A model generated the notes under the pieces. The model did not search any database and was not told where the DNA came from. It saw only the letters and a list, made by a program, of their open reading frames with translations. This document shows, in pieces, positions 25,804-38,035 of a stretch of DNA of 64,000 nucleotides; the first letter of the stretch is position 1, and each line of letters starts with the position of its first letter. The position numbers and the translations under genes were made by a program. Source of the stretch: Tomocerus qinae (taxonomy: Eukaryota > Arthropoda > Collembola > Entomobryomorpha > Tomoceridae); contig CM034546.1 in NCBI GenBank assembly GCA_020055645.1, forward strand, positions 89,156,001 to 89,220,000, in the 5' to 3' direction.

Positions 25804-27732
25804 ATGGAGAAAAGAGCGATGTGCTTTGTGTGTCGGATTTCTTTCAATACCGCACAACCAAATGGAGTATTTTTTGGAAATGAAATATCCAGATTTCGGA
25901 AACAAGAATGTGCAGAAACAATTAGTAGTCTGCTATTAGGCTCTACATCCCATCCTTTAAATATTTATTTTCAAAGTGCAGCGTACTGTATTCGTTGCAC
26001 GAAAATCATTCTTGATGTTAATTTTACGTGGAAACAGCTGACCGCATTAGAAAATCGGATCAATCATAATTTAAAAGTTTTAAGAATTTTATTTAGGAAA
26101 AACTTTGAAGGAATTCCTAACAAAATCGATATGGATGTTCCTGATGTAGATCCAGAAAATTTACAGGAATGGGAGACCTTCACGTATGATCAGGTCATCC
26201 AAATATGCATGAAAGGTAAACAAGTACAAAGTAAACATTTTTGTGCAGATTGATTTAAATCAATAGTATGAAAACGTATGGATTCATGTTGCAGTTTGAT
26301 AATTAACAGTGCATATATTTATTGGAAAGGAAGTAATAATCAAAAAAACTTATGGTTTGTAGTGATGCACGTCGAAGATGATGCAGATTCAGTGTTAAAT
26401 CCTGATCAAGTTCACTTTCTGGACCCTAACGACTTCCTAAAGACTCACTTTGAGGAAGTCAATGACGAAGATGACTACTTTTATTTAAACTCGTTTGAAG
26501 GTCAGGTTAAAGAAAACGAATTAGTTGGAAACATTGTTGGAAGTAGTGACAGGATTCAAGTCTATGCCAAAGAAGACGATACAGACAGTAGTTTTGAAGT
26601 GAGCAGTGATACTTCTGATAGCAGTTCCTATTGCAGCAGCAACTCAGGTGGCAGGCGTAAACGAAAATTACGTAGAAAACCTCTACTACAAAATAATGTG
26701 AATGTCAATGTTGGGACTGGTTTACTAATACCAACCAATGTACCTTTACAAGGAAATAATGACCTTACATCACACTCAGCCAAAGTAGGACTACCGAATT
26801 TACATATTGTGGGAGCCGTTGGGACTAGTCGCTCTTCCATAATTCAAAAGCCCTTAGGAGCAGTCCCCATTCCAATTGCATCAATAAATCAAGTTGTTTC
26901 AAGTGAATTTTTAAAAAAATTTCCAATTCCAGTAGACAAAAATAAATTTGTTACCGAGACTAAACCAATAATGTCAGTTGGGAATAATACAAATCCCATT
27001 CTATCAAAGCCAGCTGCAAGTGTTTCTAGCCAGCTCCCACCAAGTACATTATCATCAAGTATTAAACCTGTGGTTGTGACATGTCATGACAAAGAAACTC
27101 CTCTTAAGACAATTATCGTGACCAATGAACCAAAAGCTCCACAAATCAGTGTCAAAAGTGTGTCCAATGCAACTGTTATTCCCGTTATTAATTTTAAACC
27201 TAAAGTCGTAATAGAAGAAGCAGTTGAAAACAAAGCAACTAAACCGGCTGTTGAGAGTGTCCAACCCCCTTCTAATGTAAAAGTGTCTGTCGGTAGTATT
27301 ACAAATGTAATCCCAAACACGAATAGGCACAGCTCCATAAGCCATCGCCCGAAGCAACCTCAGATGAATGTTAACTTTCAAAAAAATAATTCTCGTTTCC
27401 CGATGAGGGGTAGGCCAAGGCCAGGTCCTTCATCTTTTACGAAAGGACCCTTTAAAAATACTGCCTCAAAGCGAAACCACGCACTGGTAGGAAGATCATC
27501 TAAAAGTAAAAACGATACCAAGAAACATACTGGGCGTGAGCACGACAGTGACAGTTCATCAAAAAGCGTTTTAAGCTGTAGCAGTTTTAGTGATTCCATC
27601 TCTTCGGACTTTGATTCCAGTTCCGACGATAATACTCTATACCCTTCTGCCTCATTAACTAAATTACAAAAACATAAAAAGAGATCAGGAAATTGTAGCA
27701 GTAGCTCCTCTATAGTGATTTTATCTGATTAG
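25804..27732 (+). CDS. ZAD-domain nuclear protein without C2H2 fingers
   Basis: Likely a chromatin or transcription-associated protein. Two exons, 25804-26215 and 26363-27732, give about 593 residues; ATGAAAG joins a TG ATG acceptor in phase. Residues 1-90 look like a zinc-finger-associated domain (ZAD): CFVC near the start and CIRC about 60 residues on, followed by an LxxLExRI-type helix. ZADs usually dimerise and head C2H2 factors, but no C2H2 finger follows. Instead there is an acidic stretch, a Ser-rich region, a basic patch GGRRKRKLRRKP and a long Val/Pro/Asn-rich disordered region. A Ser-rich end finishes SSSSSIVILSD, which fits a SUMO-interacting motif next to phosphorylatable Ser and acidic residues. 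Skipping the splice would end the first frame at 26253. Confidence 0.82.
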
Positions 27733-28755
27733 CAGGTAGCACTGTACTAATTACAGTAATTTATTTTAGACAGATATTACATTAAAATTATTTGAGACGT
27801 AAAATTGCTTTTACCATTTTATTCGTTACAGATCATGTAAGTTTTGTATCATAGAATATTGATAGTTAATGTAGTAAGCAAAAGCAAAGCATCCATACCT
27901 AAATACGTCATGTCCTACTACCGGGTCGTACTTTTCAGTTCAATGTAATGATCAAGTAGTTTCTCATCGAAGTGTAATGTTAATAATATGTTATGTATGT
28001 TGTATGTTGTTATGTTGTAAGTGTTATCTGAAAAATTCCTGTAAACAAAATTAAACGCCTACTTTACTGACTTTACTTTTTCATACTTATTGAAAAGTCA
28101 TCAGGGGTTTGCCTGTAGTATATTTGAGTAATAGTTTTCAACGTTCAATATAAACTATTAGCAGGGCTACTAGCACCAAATGTATAAATATTTATTTATT
28201 CGTGATAGTATTTAATTTAAGTATAGGATGCCAAAGGTGCAGTCAATGTTACTCACGCATCGCTTCGTTGATATTGATAATAAAATTAAATAATTTAATA
28301 TACCAACTATAACTATTAATTCTAACAATCGAATGGACGGGGAAAATATTTGTACACATGTTATGATTGTCCAATTATTGTTCTAATACTTTGTAGTTTG
28401 ATCTTGATCTAAGATATAAGTGTGCATGAATACGTTATAATATGATATATTTATGATGTGTAATTATATTAAAGGTTATTTTGATGCTTTGAACCTGCTT
28501 AACGATTATAATGATGTATTTGTATAAATATAAATCATAGAAAATAAGCAGACATTTGTATGAACAGATGTAGAAAATAGAAGCATGTGTTGTACTTTAT
28601 ACTTACTTGAGCTCTGATCCAAACTTACATGTTACAGCTAGTGTAAGGAAAAGAATAATTATTAACTATTCGAATAAAATACTCCAATCCAGATTCCAAA
28701 GGACTTTAGGTAAATGCTTAATTTAAAACTAGAGGCTTCTATACCGTTAGACCCC
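27733..28755. other. Intergenic stretch 3' of the ZAD gene
   Basis: AT-rich sequence without open frames of note. It includes the presumed 3' UTR of the ZAD gene and the left flank of the foldback element. Nothing else is visible. Confidence 0.6.
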
Positions 28756-28762
28756 TAGTACA
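28756..28762. repeat. Target-site duplication, left
   Basis: tagtaca directly precedes the left inverted repeat and recurs at 29717-29723 directly after the right one. Confidence 0.85.
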
Positions 28763-29716
28763 GACCTAGGGAACTTTTGAGCATCTGCACCTGCTCAAAA
28801 GTTCTAAGGAACTTTTGAGCACCCATGCAGCATTTGGCATAGGTGGGCATGCCATGAATGCCAGGCCATGCCAGAAGCTTTACAAATAACCCTTTTCATA
28901 TAATGTAAATAAAATACCCACTAAATAAATAAAATACCCACTAAATAAATAAAATACTCACTAAATAAATAAAATACCCACTAAATAAATAAAATACCCA
29001 CTAAATAAATAAAATACCCACTAAATAAATAAAATACCCACTAAATAAAATAGTTAAACAGTTCCCGCAACTTTTTTAGAGAGTTTTTGTATATATTCGG
29101 CGGGTACTTTGTTTATTAAGTGGGATTTTAACTTATTTATTGGGAAATTAGCTTATTTATTTATTTAAAATACAACTAGTTTAATTGAAATTTAACTTAT
29201 TTATTAAAAATTTAATTTGTGTATTGCGAATTTACCATATTTAGTGGTTATTTTATTTATTTAGTGTATATTTTATGTATTTCGTGGGTGTTGTATGTAT
29301 TCAGTGGGTATTTTATGTATTTAGTGGGTATTGTATGTATTTAGTGTATATTTTATGTATTTCGTGGGTATATTCAGTGGGTATTTTATGTATTTAGTGG
29401 GTATTGTATGTATTTAGTGGGTATTGTATGTATTCAGTGTATATTTTATTTATTTAGTGGGTCTTTCATTTATTTAGTGGATATTTTATTTATTTAGTGG
29501 GTATTTTATTTATTTAGTGGGTATTTTATTTATTTAGTGGGTATTTTATTTATTTAGTGGGTATTTTATTTACATTATATGAAAAGGGTTATTTGTAAAG
29601 CTTCTGGCATGGCCTGGCATTCATGGCATGCCCACCTATGCCAAATGCTGCATGGGTGCTCAAAAGTTCCTTAGAACTTTTGAGCAGGTGCAGATGCTCA
29701 AAAGTTCCCTAGGTCT
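28763..29716. mobile_element. Foldback element with near-perfect long inverted repeats
   Basis: The outer arms 28763-28909 and 29570-29716 are, by eye, perfect inverted copies of about 147 bp, starting gacctagggaacttttgagc. They continue into tandem arrays of a 20-bp unit (aaataaataaaatacccact on the left, its complement on the right), about 7 units on the left and more than 12 on the right. A unique centre of about 100 bp lies near 29050-29150. The element is flanked by tagtaca at 28756-28762 and 29717-29723, a 7-bp target-site duplication. It has no coding capacity. Long TIRs carrying tandem repeats plus a 7-bp duplication recall Drosophila foldback/Galileo-type elements, but the TIR sequence is not one I know. 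Confidence 0.96.
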
Positions 29717-29723
29717 AGTACAG
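29717..29723. repeat. Target-site duplication, right
   Basis: tagtaca, the partner of 28756-28762. Confidence 0.85.
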
Positions 29724-30332
29724 TACAATACAATACAATGCAATGTGCTCTTTGAATTTTAGAAATAAAGAGTACACTCTCGCATAAAATAACCTAGCGC
29801 TAGCGGATTATAAAAAGTTGCACCACAGCGCACATATTACTAATTAGATTAGAGTAGATTAGACTACAAAAAATACCAAAAAATAGATTAAAAATATTAC
29901 GCAACTCCTCCAGGGCCGATGCCAGAAAAAAATATTAGAGCTTTGGCTGGAATAGCTAGATGGATACTTTATGTCAAGTCGCCCCACTTAAGTCAACGAT
30001 TCAACGTGTATGTGTAGGTGATGTGTAGTAAAAAGCAATTCTTTATAAAATAATTTCGCCCGGGAATCGTCAATTCTGTAGCCCAACGCACTACTCTGGT
30101 TGATGGTATTGTCGGTCGTGTGCTTTGAGACTGCTTTTTAAATTGAATTTTAATTTTCTTGAAATATGTGTGGGGTTTTTTTCGCTCGGCTATTACAATT
30201 AGAAAAAATATTTAATTATCCATTGATTCAATTCACTTGGTATTGTCTGCATTTATGATTTTTCCTCGCTTCGCTTTGGCCTGCCAGAAGCATGTTTTTG
30301 AAGCGACAATAATAATATTAGAAAATCGGAAG
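29724..30332. other. Intergenic stretch 5' of the SNAPC1-like gene
   Basis: No open frame of note. It contains the presumed promoter of the next plus-strand gene; no clear core promoter element is visible. Confidence 0.5.
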
Positions 30333-33300
30333 ATGTCAAAGGAAATTACATTAAGTAAGTTAAGATTTTAAGATCAAGTTAAGATATTAAAATTTAAAAT
30401 ACTAAGTAGAAGTATATAATATGATATAATTTGTACTCTACAATCTACAATGATATTTAATTCTTTTTGTTTTAGGATTCTATTAGCTGAAACATCCAGG
30501 TCGTTTCTGGAAATGAACTTTCTGCAGAAACCCGATTTGTTATTTCATATTATTGAAGGTATCGAAAGGGATTTAAATTCGCTGGCTGATGCATTTGTTG
30601 AAAACGTCGACGACAGTTTTTATACATTTTATACGATTTGTGAAGAGTCTAATTTATTATCTATTTATGATTAGTAAGTTTATAATCTGTATTAAATGTA
30701 TTACAATCACTTTTTAAGTCAATGAGTAGATAGTAGTACATATATTTACGCTTTGTTCTGATTTGAAACGTGAAAATAATTTAAAATATAATTTTAACAT
30801 TATTTCAGTCGTCCAGCCACTCTACAATCTGCACGCAGAGTCCAACAACATTATAATCTGCTTACGGAGATACTTCTGCGGGGGGCGAAAAGAATATGGA
30901 CTAACCCCCGCAACAACTTTAAAAAACGAATTGCCGGGTTTTATATGATTTCAATTTTGTATGTAAATCAACCAATGCCTGGGTATCCCGTAAAAATTCC
31001 GCTGGAGCCTAAAGAGATATTTTGTGCTATTGGATACTTGTATGAGATTCTTATTAAATCAGCTAAAAAGATTCCACGATTCCTTTCTATATGTAGTCAA
31101 ACTGGAAACATTTTTAAACGACTTCTAAAAAGTAATTCATTTGAATTTACCGTGGAATCCGAGCAGGTAAGATGCTATTTAATCTTATTTGGATACTAAA
31201 CATAATATCAAACAATTGAATAATACGTAATTTTTAATCGAAAAATCATTTTTTCTAGTTTAATGTATTGCCAGAGAGAAGAATTATAATAGAAACCTAT
31301 CTAAAGCTAGATTGCCCTGAAAGGCTAAGTAAAGCCGGGATGAGACAGTTTAGCCTCATTGTCACTACATCTGCTCCAAAGAAAAATGAAGAGAAACAGA
31401 AGCCACTGTCTACCGATCACATGGGTTCGTTCCCAAATTCAGTATTGTCTCGAGACACAAATACTGCATATGCACATGCTGGTAATAACAAGTCCAGAGC
31501 ACCTACTGGAATGGAAATCGTCAGTTACAAGAGAGATATTTCTTCGGGTACTTTTTTGGATTTTTAAAATTTATATTATGATTTAATGTCTAAGTATAAA
31601 TCAGGTTTTCAAACGATTTAATCGACTTTTGAATTAGAATCGTGGGTTAGTTGCCAGAACGAACTGGATCAAAGTAGTGACGACGAATACGATAGTGAGT
31701 GTGAAGAAAGGAACGAAGATGATGGATATAATTTACGTAAGTTTTAATCTGGTTTACTTAACATTTTTAAGCCTATTTGTATTTTTCCATCTTAAATTAC
31801 GGAAAGAGAAAAATGAAGTTATTACAATTTTCAGTACTCTCTGGTAATGTGCCACAACCGCACTTGGAAGAAGGTGGAAGTTTTCGCAAAACAGCTGCTA
31901 GTATGCAAGCACAAGAGGATGCTCTAAGATTTCTAATGCACAAAAATACTTTTAAACCATCTCGTTCAAGATTTAATACTGAGGAGGAAAGAGGGAAAGC
32001 TGATGTGCACTTAATTTTAAGGGTATGTTGTTCGTAATGTACTTTGTACATTTACTGAGATGTAATATTCCACGATGTAGAATGTGCTATAAAAATTGTG
32101 ATAATATTTGAGATTATTTTTTTGCAGACGATTGAAGTTGCTAAAGAAAGGTGTTACACATTAGATGGGGATAACCAAGTAAGACGAAGTGAATCATTTC
32201 TTCCTCCAGAGTTTCTGAAACTTAAACAAGGTTCGTAATACTACTTTATATCAGTTTCCAGTAAAATTACTTGGTAATATGTGTTTAATCCATCGATTTT
32301 TTTGCTTTGAATAAATTTAATTCTTGAAGGCCTAGTTATACGACAGGTTTTACGAATTAAAATGAAATTACAGTGAAATTGCTCACTTATTGTATAGTTT
32401 GGGTTTTACGAAGTTATTAGGACGTCAACATAAAATTCTTCACTTTCAGAAATTTTTCAATAAGCCTAACGTGAAGTTAAGATTTTCACCTTCGTTTTTC
32501 ACTTTGTTTTATTTGTACTTGCCATCAAGGCGTTATCCGTAATTAATTGAACGCCGTGCGTGGAACCTGAACTAGGCATTCTAGTTTTGAAATTGTAGTT
32601 ATAATAATGGCTATGACTTGTCACTCAGTAAATGTATTATATTATATACCTACTTCTAAAGTATTTACCCCACAAACTCAGTTTAAAAGAACTATCATTT
32701 TAAACTTTTTCAGCTGCTATTGAATCGGTTCGGATTAATTATGGAGTTATTCAAAGGGAAACTCCTATAACGGAAGAAATGTGGCTCTCAAAGGATGTCA
32801 AAAATGGAAGTAAAGCTTTAAGTATTTTCAAAATGCACCAGCAGGGAACTTTGGAGAAAAATGAAAGGATTCGACTTGTTACTAAATGTTTTAATAACAA
32901 AGAGGCACAAGTTTTAGTTGAGAATGTAAGCACAGGTATGGACGACGAAAATCTATACAACGATAAAAAGGACAAGAAAATCAAAGCCGAGTATGAAAGT
33001 AAAGACTGTCGTAGGAAAATTTGCCACTGGGATCCATATTTTTATCAACCTAAATATATCAATAACTATCATCGGCAGTTACAAAATATAGTTAAAAAAT
33101 TGGAAATGCAAAACAAATATCTTACTGACCCATGGGCTGATACTTTTGTGAAAAGGTTCCGATTGGATAATGTAAGCTTTCTAGTTACTGTACTATTAAT
33201 ACAAGCAATCTAATAAATATGAATGTGACAAATATTTATTTTTTCTCAAATATTCTGTTTAGGAATTTACAAAATATAAACCTTCCTTGGTTCTTCATAC

Positions 33301-34069
33301 TGATGAAAATCAAAAGGACAGTTGGCTAGTTAATAACTTTTTTGGTCGAAGAATAAATTCTACGAATCCTATTGCGTTAAAACTCCCAGTTTATTATAAA
33401 TATTTTCGAAGACAGGTAAAAAATTAATTTAATTAAGTGCCTCATTATTAGTTTATTATGCGTTGCGTAACTAATGTTACATGAAGTATTTATTAAAATA
33501 TTCTTATTACAGGAATGTAATCTACCTTTAAAAAATTTAAATTCTAACGATGTTGAAATGTCGGGAGTGCCCGTCGAGGACCGAGAAACTGCAATAGAAC
33601 CCATAGACGCGCAAAATTCTACTTGCAAAACCCTTGTCAAGTCTCCGATGAAGGTATGTAGATTGTGCAAAATATTAGTGTACATTTTTTTTAATCTAAA
33701 TATTTTTAAAAATTCTTCTAAACTGTGTGAACGTTATATTAATAACGATTTATATAATATTCATTATTATATTGATTCAATATAATCGTGGTTGAATTTG
33801 CTAAATTGAATTTTTTTAAATAGGATCTAATGTTTCCAATACAAACGGCATATTACTATTATAACGTAAAAAAGAAGGAGTATAGTGACGAAGAAGTTAC
33901 AGAGTTCGAGAATAGTAACGCTTCGGCTTCATCCTCTCCTAAAATTTTGTCTATGGTAAGGCGGTTTTTTGTGGCATTATTAATCTTAATTATATTAGTA
34001 AATGTATGAAAAGTAATTTGAATGTTTATTTTACAGCCAAATCTAGATACATTTTTTGGTATGGACTAA
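30333..34069 (+). CDS. SNAPC1: SNAPC1-like protein with a long extra C-terminal half
   Basis: Candidate subunit of the snRNA-activating protein complex (SNAPc), which serves snRNA promoters. Exons 30476-30673, 30809-31166, 31259-31547, 31638-31736, 31835-32022, 32128-32230, 32714-33171, 33263-33415, 33513-33653, 33824-33955 and 34037-34069 join in phase (over 715 residues). The N-terminal 190 residues match the SNAP43 layout: DSFYTFYTICEESNLLSIYD, then RIAGFYMISILYVNQP, KIPLEPKEIF and FKRLLKSNSFEFTVESEQ. These align by eye with the human motifs around RVGALYLLYGLY and FRKLRLDRAFHFT. The remaining 500 residues are charged and not recognised. The protein ends SMPNLDTFFGMD, a PIP-box-like motif. 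The start is uncertain: MSKEITLSK at 30333 fits only with donor gttaag after 30355. Confidence 0.72.
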
Positions 34070-34973
34070 CAAAGAAAAGCGATGAAATGATAGGAGAACC
34101 TTAAATTAGCATATACATACTTTATTTTTACGAGCGTTCTTCCGAAGGAAGGCTTTGATTGACTGTGATTTTTGATAAAGAGCCTCTTCATTAGTATTTA
34201 AGAAAAGAAGTTAGTGTAGAAGAGATGACTCGATTGACTCTTCCTCATGTCCTATACTGATTTCCACAAGAATTTTCGCATGCAATAATAATAATAATTG
34301 TAATTGGGTTTATTTAAGGTAAATTAAATAACGTTTTATACCATTGGAACCAACACCAAGCACCACTATTAATACATTACGGCCCTTATATTATTCCATT
34401 TGTTATTAAATTTAGCATTAATTTGATTTACATCACACATTTAATTGCATTTCTAACCTACGGGTTTAATCGTTTTTACAAGGATTGAGCACGGTAAAGA
34501 TCTGTTGGGGAAAAATATTATTTGTCGTAAAACTGGAACCCAAAATGGGTAAAATGAGCTTTATAACTTATTCACACCGTAATAAATGTCGCGTCGCTGT
34601 AAGTAAGTTAGTGGTCAAACTAACTTATGCAAAAGGAGAATGATGTTTTCCCGATTTTTAATTAGCCCATTTGAACCATCTCCTCTATTTTTGATCCGAA
34701 AGAATCGAGTATTCAATCATGTGCAATATTGAGATGTTTTCTAGCTTAAGATTATACCAATTGTATGGAATTTTTTAATTAATTTCAAACTCATTATCCA
34801 ATATTTCCATACAGTAATAATAAAATTATTATTTTAACAAAATTATAACACTTTGTGTAGACTTCGAAGACTACATGGCAATTCAATTGTTACTAATTAG
34901 ACTGATTAATAAATATTACACTTTAATAACGCAGAATGGAAGGGGTCTATAGCTCGTACACGCCCAAAAGCAA
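34070..34973. other. Convergent intergenic stretch
   Basis: 3' flanks of the SNAPC1-like (+) and b561 (-) genes. It has no ORF or repeat worth reporting. Confidence 0.6.
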
Positions 34974-37900
34974 TTACAGGAACAATCTGTGAGCGGTTTT
35001 GCAGGAGTCGTGCAAATGTTGTAGAAGGGACAATTGATCTTCTGTGTGAGTACAGGACATGGGACCATAGCCCCTTCCACCTTTTTCCTCAGTTGCAAGT
35101 AGTAAACAAAGGATCATTGTAGCCACGAGAGAAAAGAAAAGGTACATGATCAACACAGCTACTCGGACCGGTCGACCCTGTTCAGTTATCAATTCGAATT
35201 TATATTTCAGGGGAAAGTTAAATTAAGTTTAAATTAGTAAGATTGACATCCCACCGGAAGATCGTTGCATTCCATTTCATCAAATGTAGCAACTGTGGCA
35301 GGAGTGTACACTCTAGTAACAGTCAGTCGTGCCCTTCGGTCCATGAAGTAAAGATGAATCTATATTAGTAGCAATCAACATCTCACCACCCGCTTTATTC
35401 GCTTCATTATCAACTACCCACTTTCCACTTACACTCATCCCGACATGAAAAGCGATTTCAAAGGAAATCCAAACCAGTGCAGTAATAAAATATACTTCAT
35501 AGTTCCAGTTTCGAACGACAGCTGTATTTACCATAACTTCATCTGTTGAAGCAGAAGGACTCCCAGGGATGGACGCGGATCCAATTATTAAGTACACTAG
35601 CAATTTATATATACTGTAATGATTCCACAAAGTCCACTAAATGATTCTTATGGTTATTTGAACTCACGATTCAAGATGTAGAATATAATTCCTACGATTC
35701 CATGCAGACCGATGCAAACCATTCGAGGGAACTTGGCATTCATGCGAATTCCTCCAAAAATTCCCATAAGTAAAAATAAGGCCAGTGACACCCACCCGAC
35801 AGATCGATGATTCGCAGCTTTCGAAGTCAGACTTACACCGGCGTACTTCTTTGATTGGCGAATCGCGTAGAAACCTCCCATGTAGAAGTTTAGCATTACT
35901 AGCACGGACATTCCATGAATCTAATTTAATAGTCTATCATAATTACCTTCACATTTGACCTTATTGTTTAATTGGACATAAAATAATGACTTACAAAATA
36001 CCATACACGACTGAAATTGATTCTGGTGTTCAAAAATGTCTCCTTATAGTACCGAGATAAGAAATAGCTGACAGGAACTACGAAAACGGTGATCATAGTC
36101 ATAAAAATCCCATGTGTTTTCCTACCATTCTGAGTACCAACAAAGGTAATGATTGATTAGCCAAAGATGATTAATGAATTGAAGTTGCAAAATTAATAAA
36201 TTCGAAAACACAAAATAAATTAATAGGAATTAAATGAGAAGATAAATCAATTGAACCCAAATGTTTTCAGCGTAAGGAAAAGCAGTGTTTAGTCCAATCC
36301 TGACTTCTTCCGCCATTTCTCCAGGACTTAATTTCTGTTCACGCTTTCTTGGTTTACTCGTTCCACTAGAAGATGATTTTGAATTCATGAATAAAGTTCT
36401 CCCCACTGGCTGTGGGTCAGACATTTCCAGCGGTGCCCCTAATAGCCCCGACTTTGGTATTGGAGGAATGATTATGCAGCAGCCGTCTTCTGTAACTGTT
36501 GCTGAGGTTCCGTTTGGGAGACGTTTTTTCCTTAAATTGTCGACATATTCATCATAATGTTCAAAGTGGTCTCCAGCTGGCACATTTCGAGGCTCACATT
36601 GCAATTCTTGATCTACATTTGCTTCCATCAGATTCACTCTTTTTACTGCAGGATTTGTAGGACTTGCAGTCTCGACCTCGATCCAATTGTGTTCGGTTGA
36701 CAGGGAGCATCTTCCTGCATACGAACCTTTCGAATTGTCATCAACTTGGCCACAAGGAAGTCTGAGTTTATCTATTTCCCGTTGTGTGATGCCAACGCTG
36801 TCTATCCAGTCAGGAAGGTTTTTTTTACGACTGAGGTGTAAACTGCCACTCACAACACACTCTGTTGACTCATTTAGGTGACGGATTGGATCACTGGCCA
36901 GTAACGTTTTTATGAAAATCCAGAAAAAAGTGGATTTTCGCTGGTAAAACCCTGTAAATATTCATTATAACGTCTTCGTGTGCTCTTTCTTATAGTCCAT
37001 TTTCAAAACATATATAAATGTATATTTGGTTACCTTTGTCATCACGCTGAACCAAACGAGCCCTTTAAAATGACATACGACAATACAAGTTTTAAAATAA
37101 GTCAACTATAAGTATAATATGGTATAAATATTTAACATGTCATTTTGTCATGTGCATGGTAATGTTAATGAGGAGATTTAAAAAGGTAATTTACGTACAT
37201 GATACGGAACTTCTTTACCAGGTTGCAATAATATTGAGAAAATCTCCAGTAAGTCACAAATTGGAGAGTTGAATGAGCAGTTTGATTAAAATACGGAACA
37301 TCTGCATTTCCTGTATTTTCATTCATTTCTTTTGAGAAATGATAAACCCATGAATGCTGCATCCAGGAAATCCAGTCCAACATTCCAATTCATATTCATA
37401 GAAAAAAATAAAAGAGGCAGATTTTATTGCAAACCTCAAATATACATATTACCGCATACACGTACGTCAATTAATAAGTAATAGTCAAATTTTACAAGCG
37501 GTTCGCGAGGTCCGATTCCCCGACAAGGGATATATTGTTCTCTGAGATCCGCTCGTTCGTTTGCAACTGCATGACAATTTTTGGCAAACTGCATTTCTCC
37601 AGAATGAACGAATTCTCCCAAAATTCTCCCATAATCATCCTCTGCAAAAATGGTTAGTGAGTAAGTGGGATGATTTGGCATTGTTGGCTTTCTAGTCCAT
37701 TTAGCAGTGACTTTTAGCCACCCATTCAACCATTTGCCACGCACTTTCAAAGCTGCCAATTCGACGAACAAAGGATCGCTGTCCCTTCCATGGTAGCCCC
37801 CATCATCATATCGTAAGCTAGTATCACTTCCATGTATGGGTAAATACGGGTTTTTGCGATAATACGTAGCAGCCCCAACACTCACAACATCCAAGTCTGA

Positions 37901-38035
37901 TGACGCCAACGGATAAGTAGGAAATCTTGTACACATAATCTCGTGATCGCCATCCGCTGTAAGAATAAATGCCAAATAAACCAATACCAAATAGACTAAT
38001 CTTTTGTTGGAAACCTTCATTCTTGCACTTTTCAT
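34974..38035 (-). CDS. Cytochrome b561-domain membrane protein, ferric-chelate-reductase-1-like
   Basis: Probable transmembrane electron-transfer protein binding two haems. Nine exons close in phase to about 770 residues: 37466-38035, 37199-37356, 37034-37062, 36257-36951, 35995-36129, 35668-35920, 35433-35596, 35255-35359 and 34974-35177. A signal peptide is followed by a lumenal domain (Cys pattern vaguely Reeler-like, GRILGEFVHSGEMQ) and a second extracellular part with N-glycosylation sites that I cannot name. The b561 core starts near residue 484. Its four expected His are in KTHGIFM, IHGMSVLV, NHRSVGW and GLHGIVGI, each opening a hydrophobic helix, plus two further helices. A clear DOMON domain is not seen. 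Reading through the gtaagt donor after 35433 gives a shorter end with a TAG at 35311-35313, so alternative 3' forms are possible. Confidence 0.85.

Noticed and set aside
26278-26362. Separate gene starting at an ATG at 26278 for the Ser-rich protein
   Set aside because: The upstream ZAD frame splices in phase into 26363, so one gene explains both frames; 26278-26362 then lies in the intron.
28900-29575. Regularly spaced 20-bp repeats that could suggest a CRISPR-like array
   Set aside because: Repeats are contiguous without spacers and form the arms of a foldback element in a eukaryotic genome.
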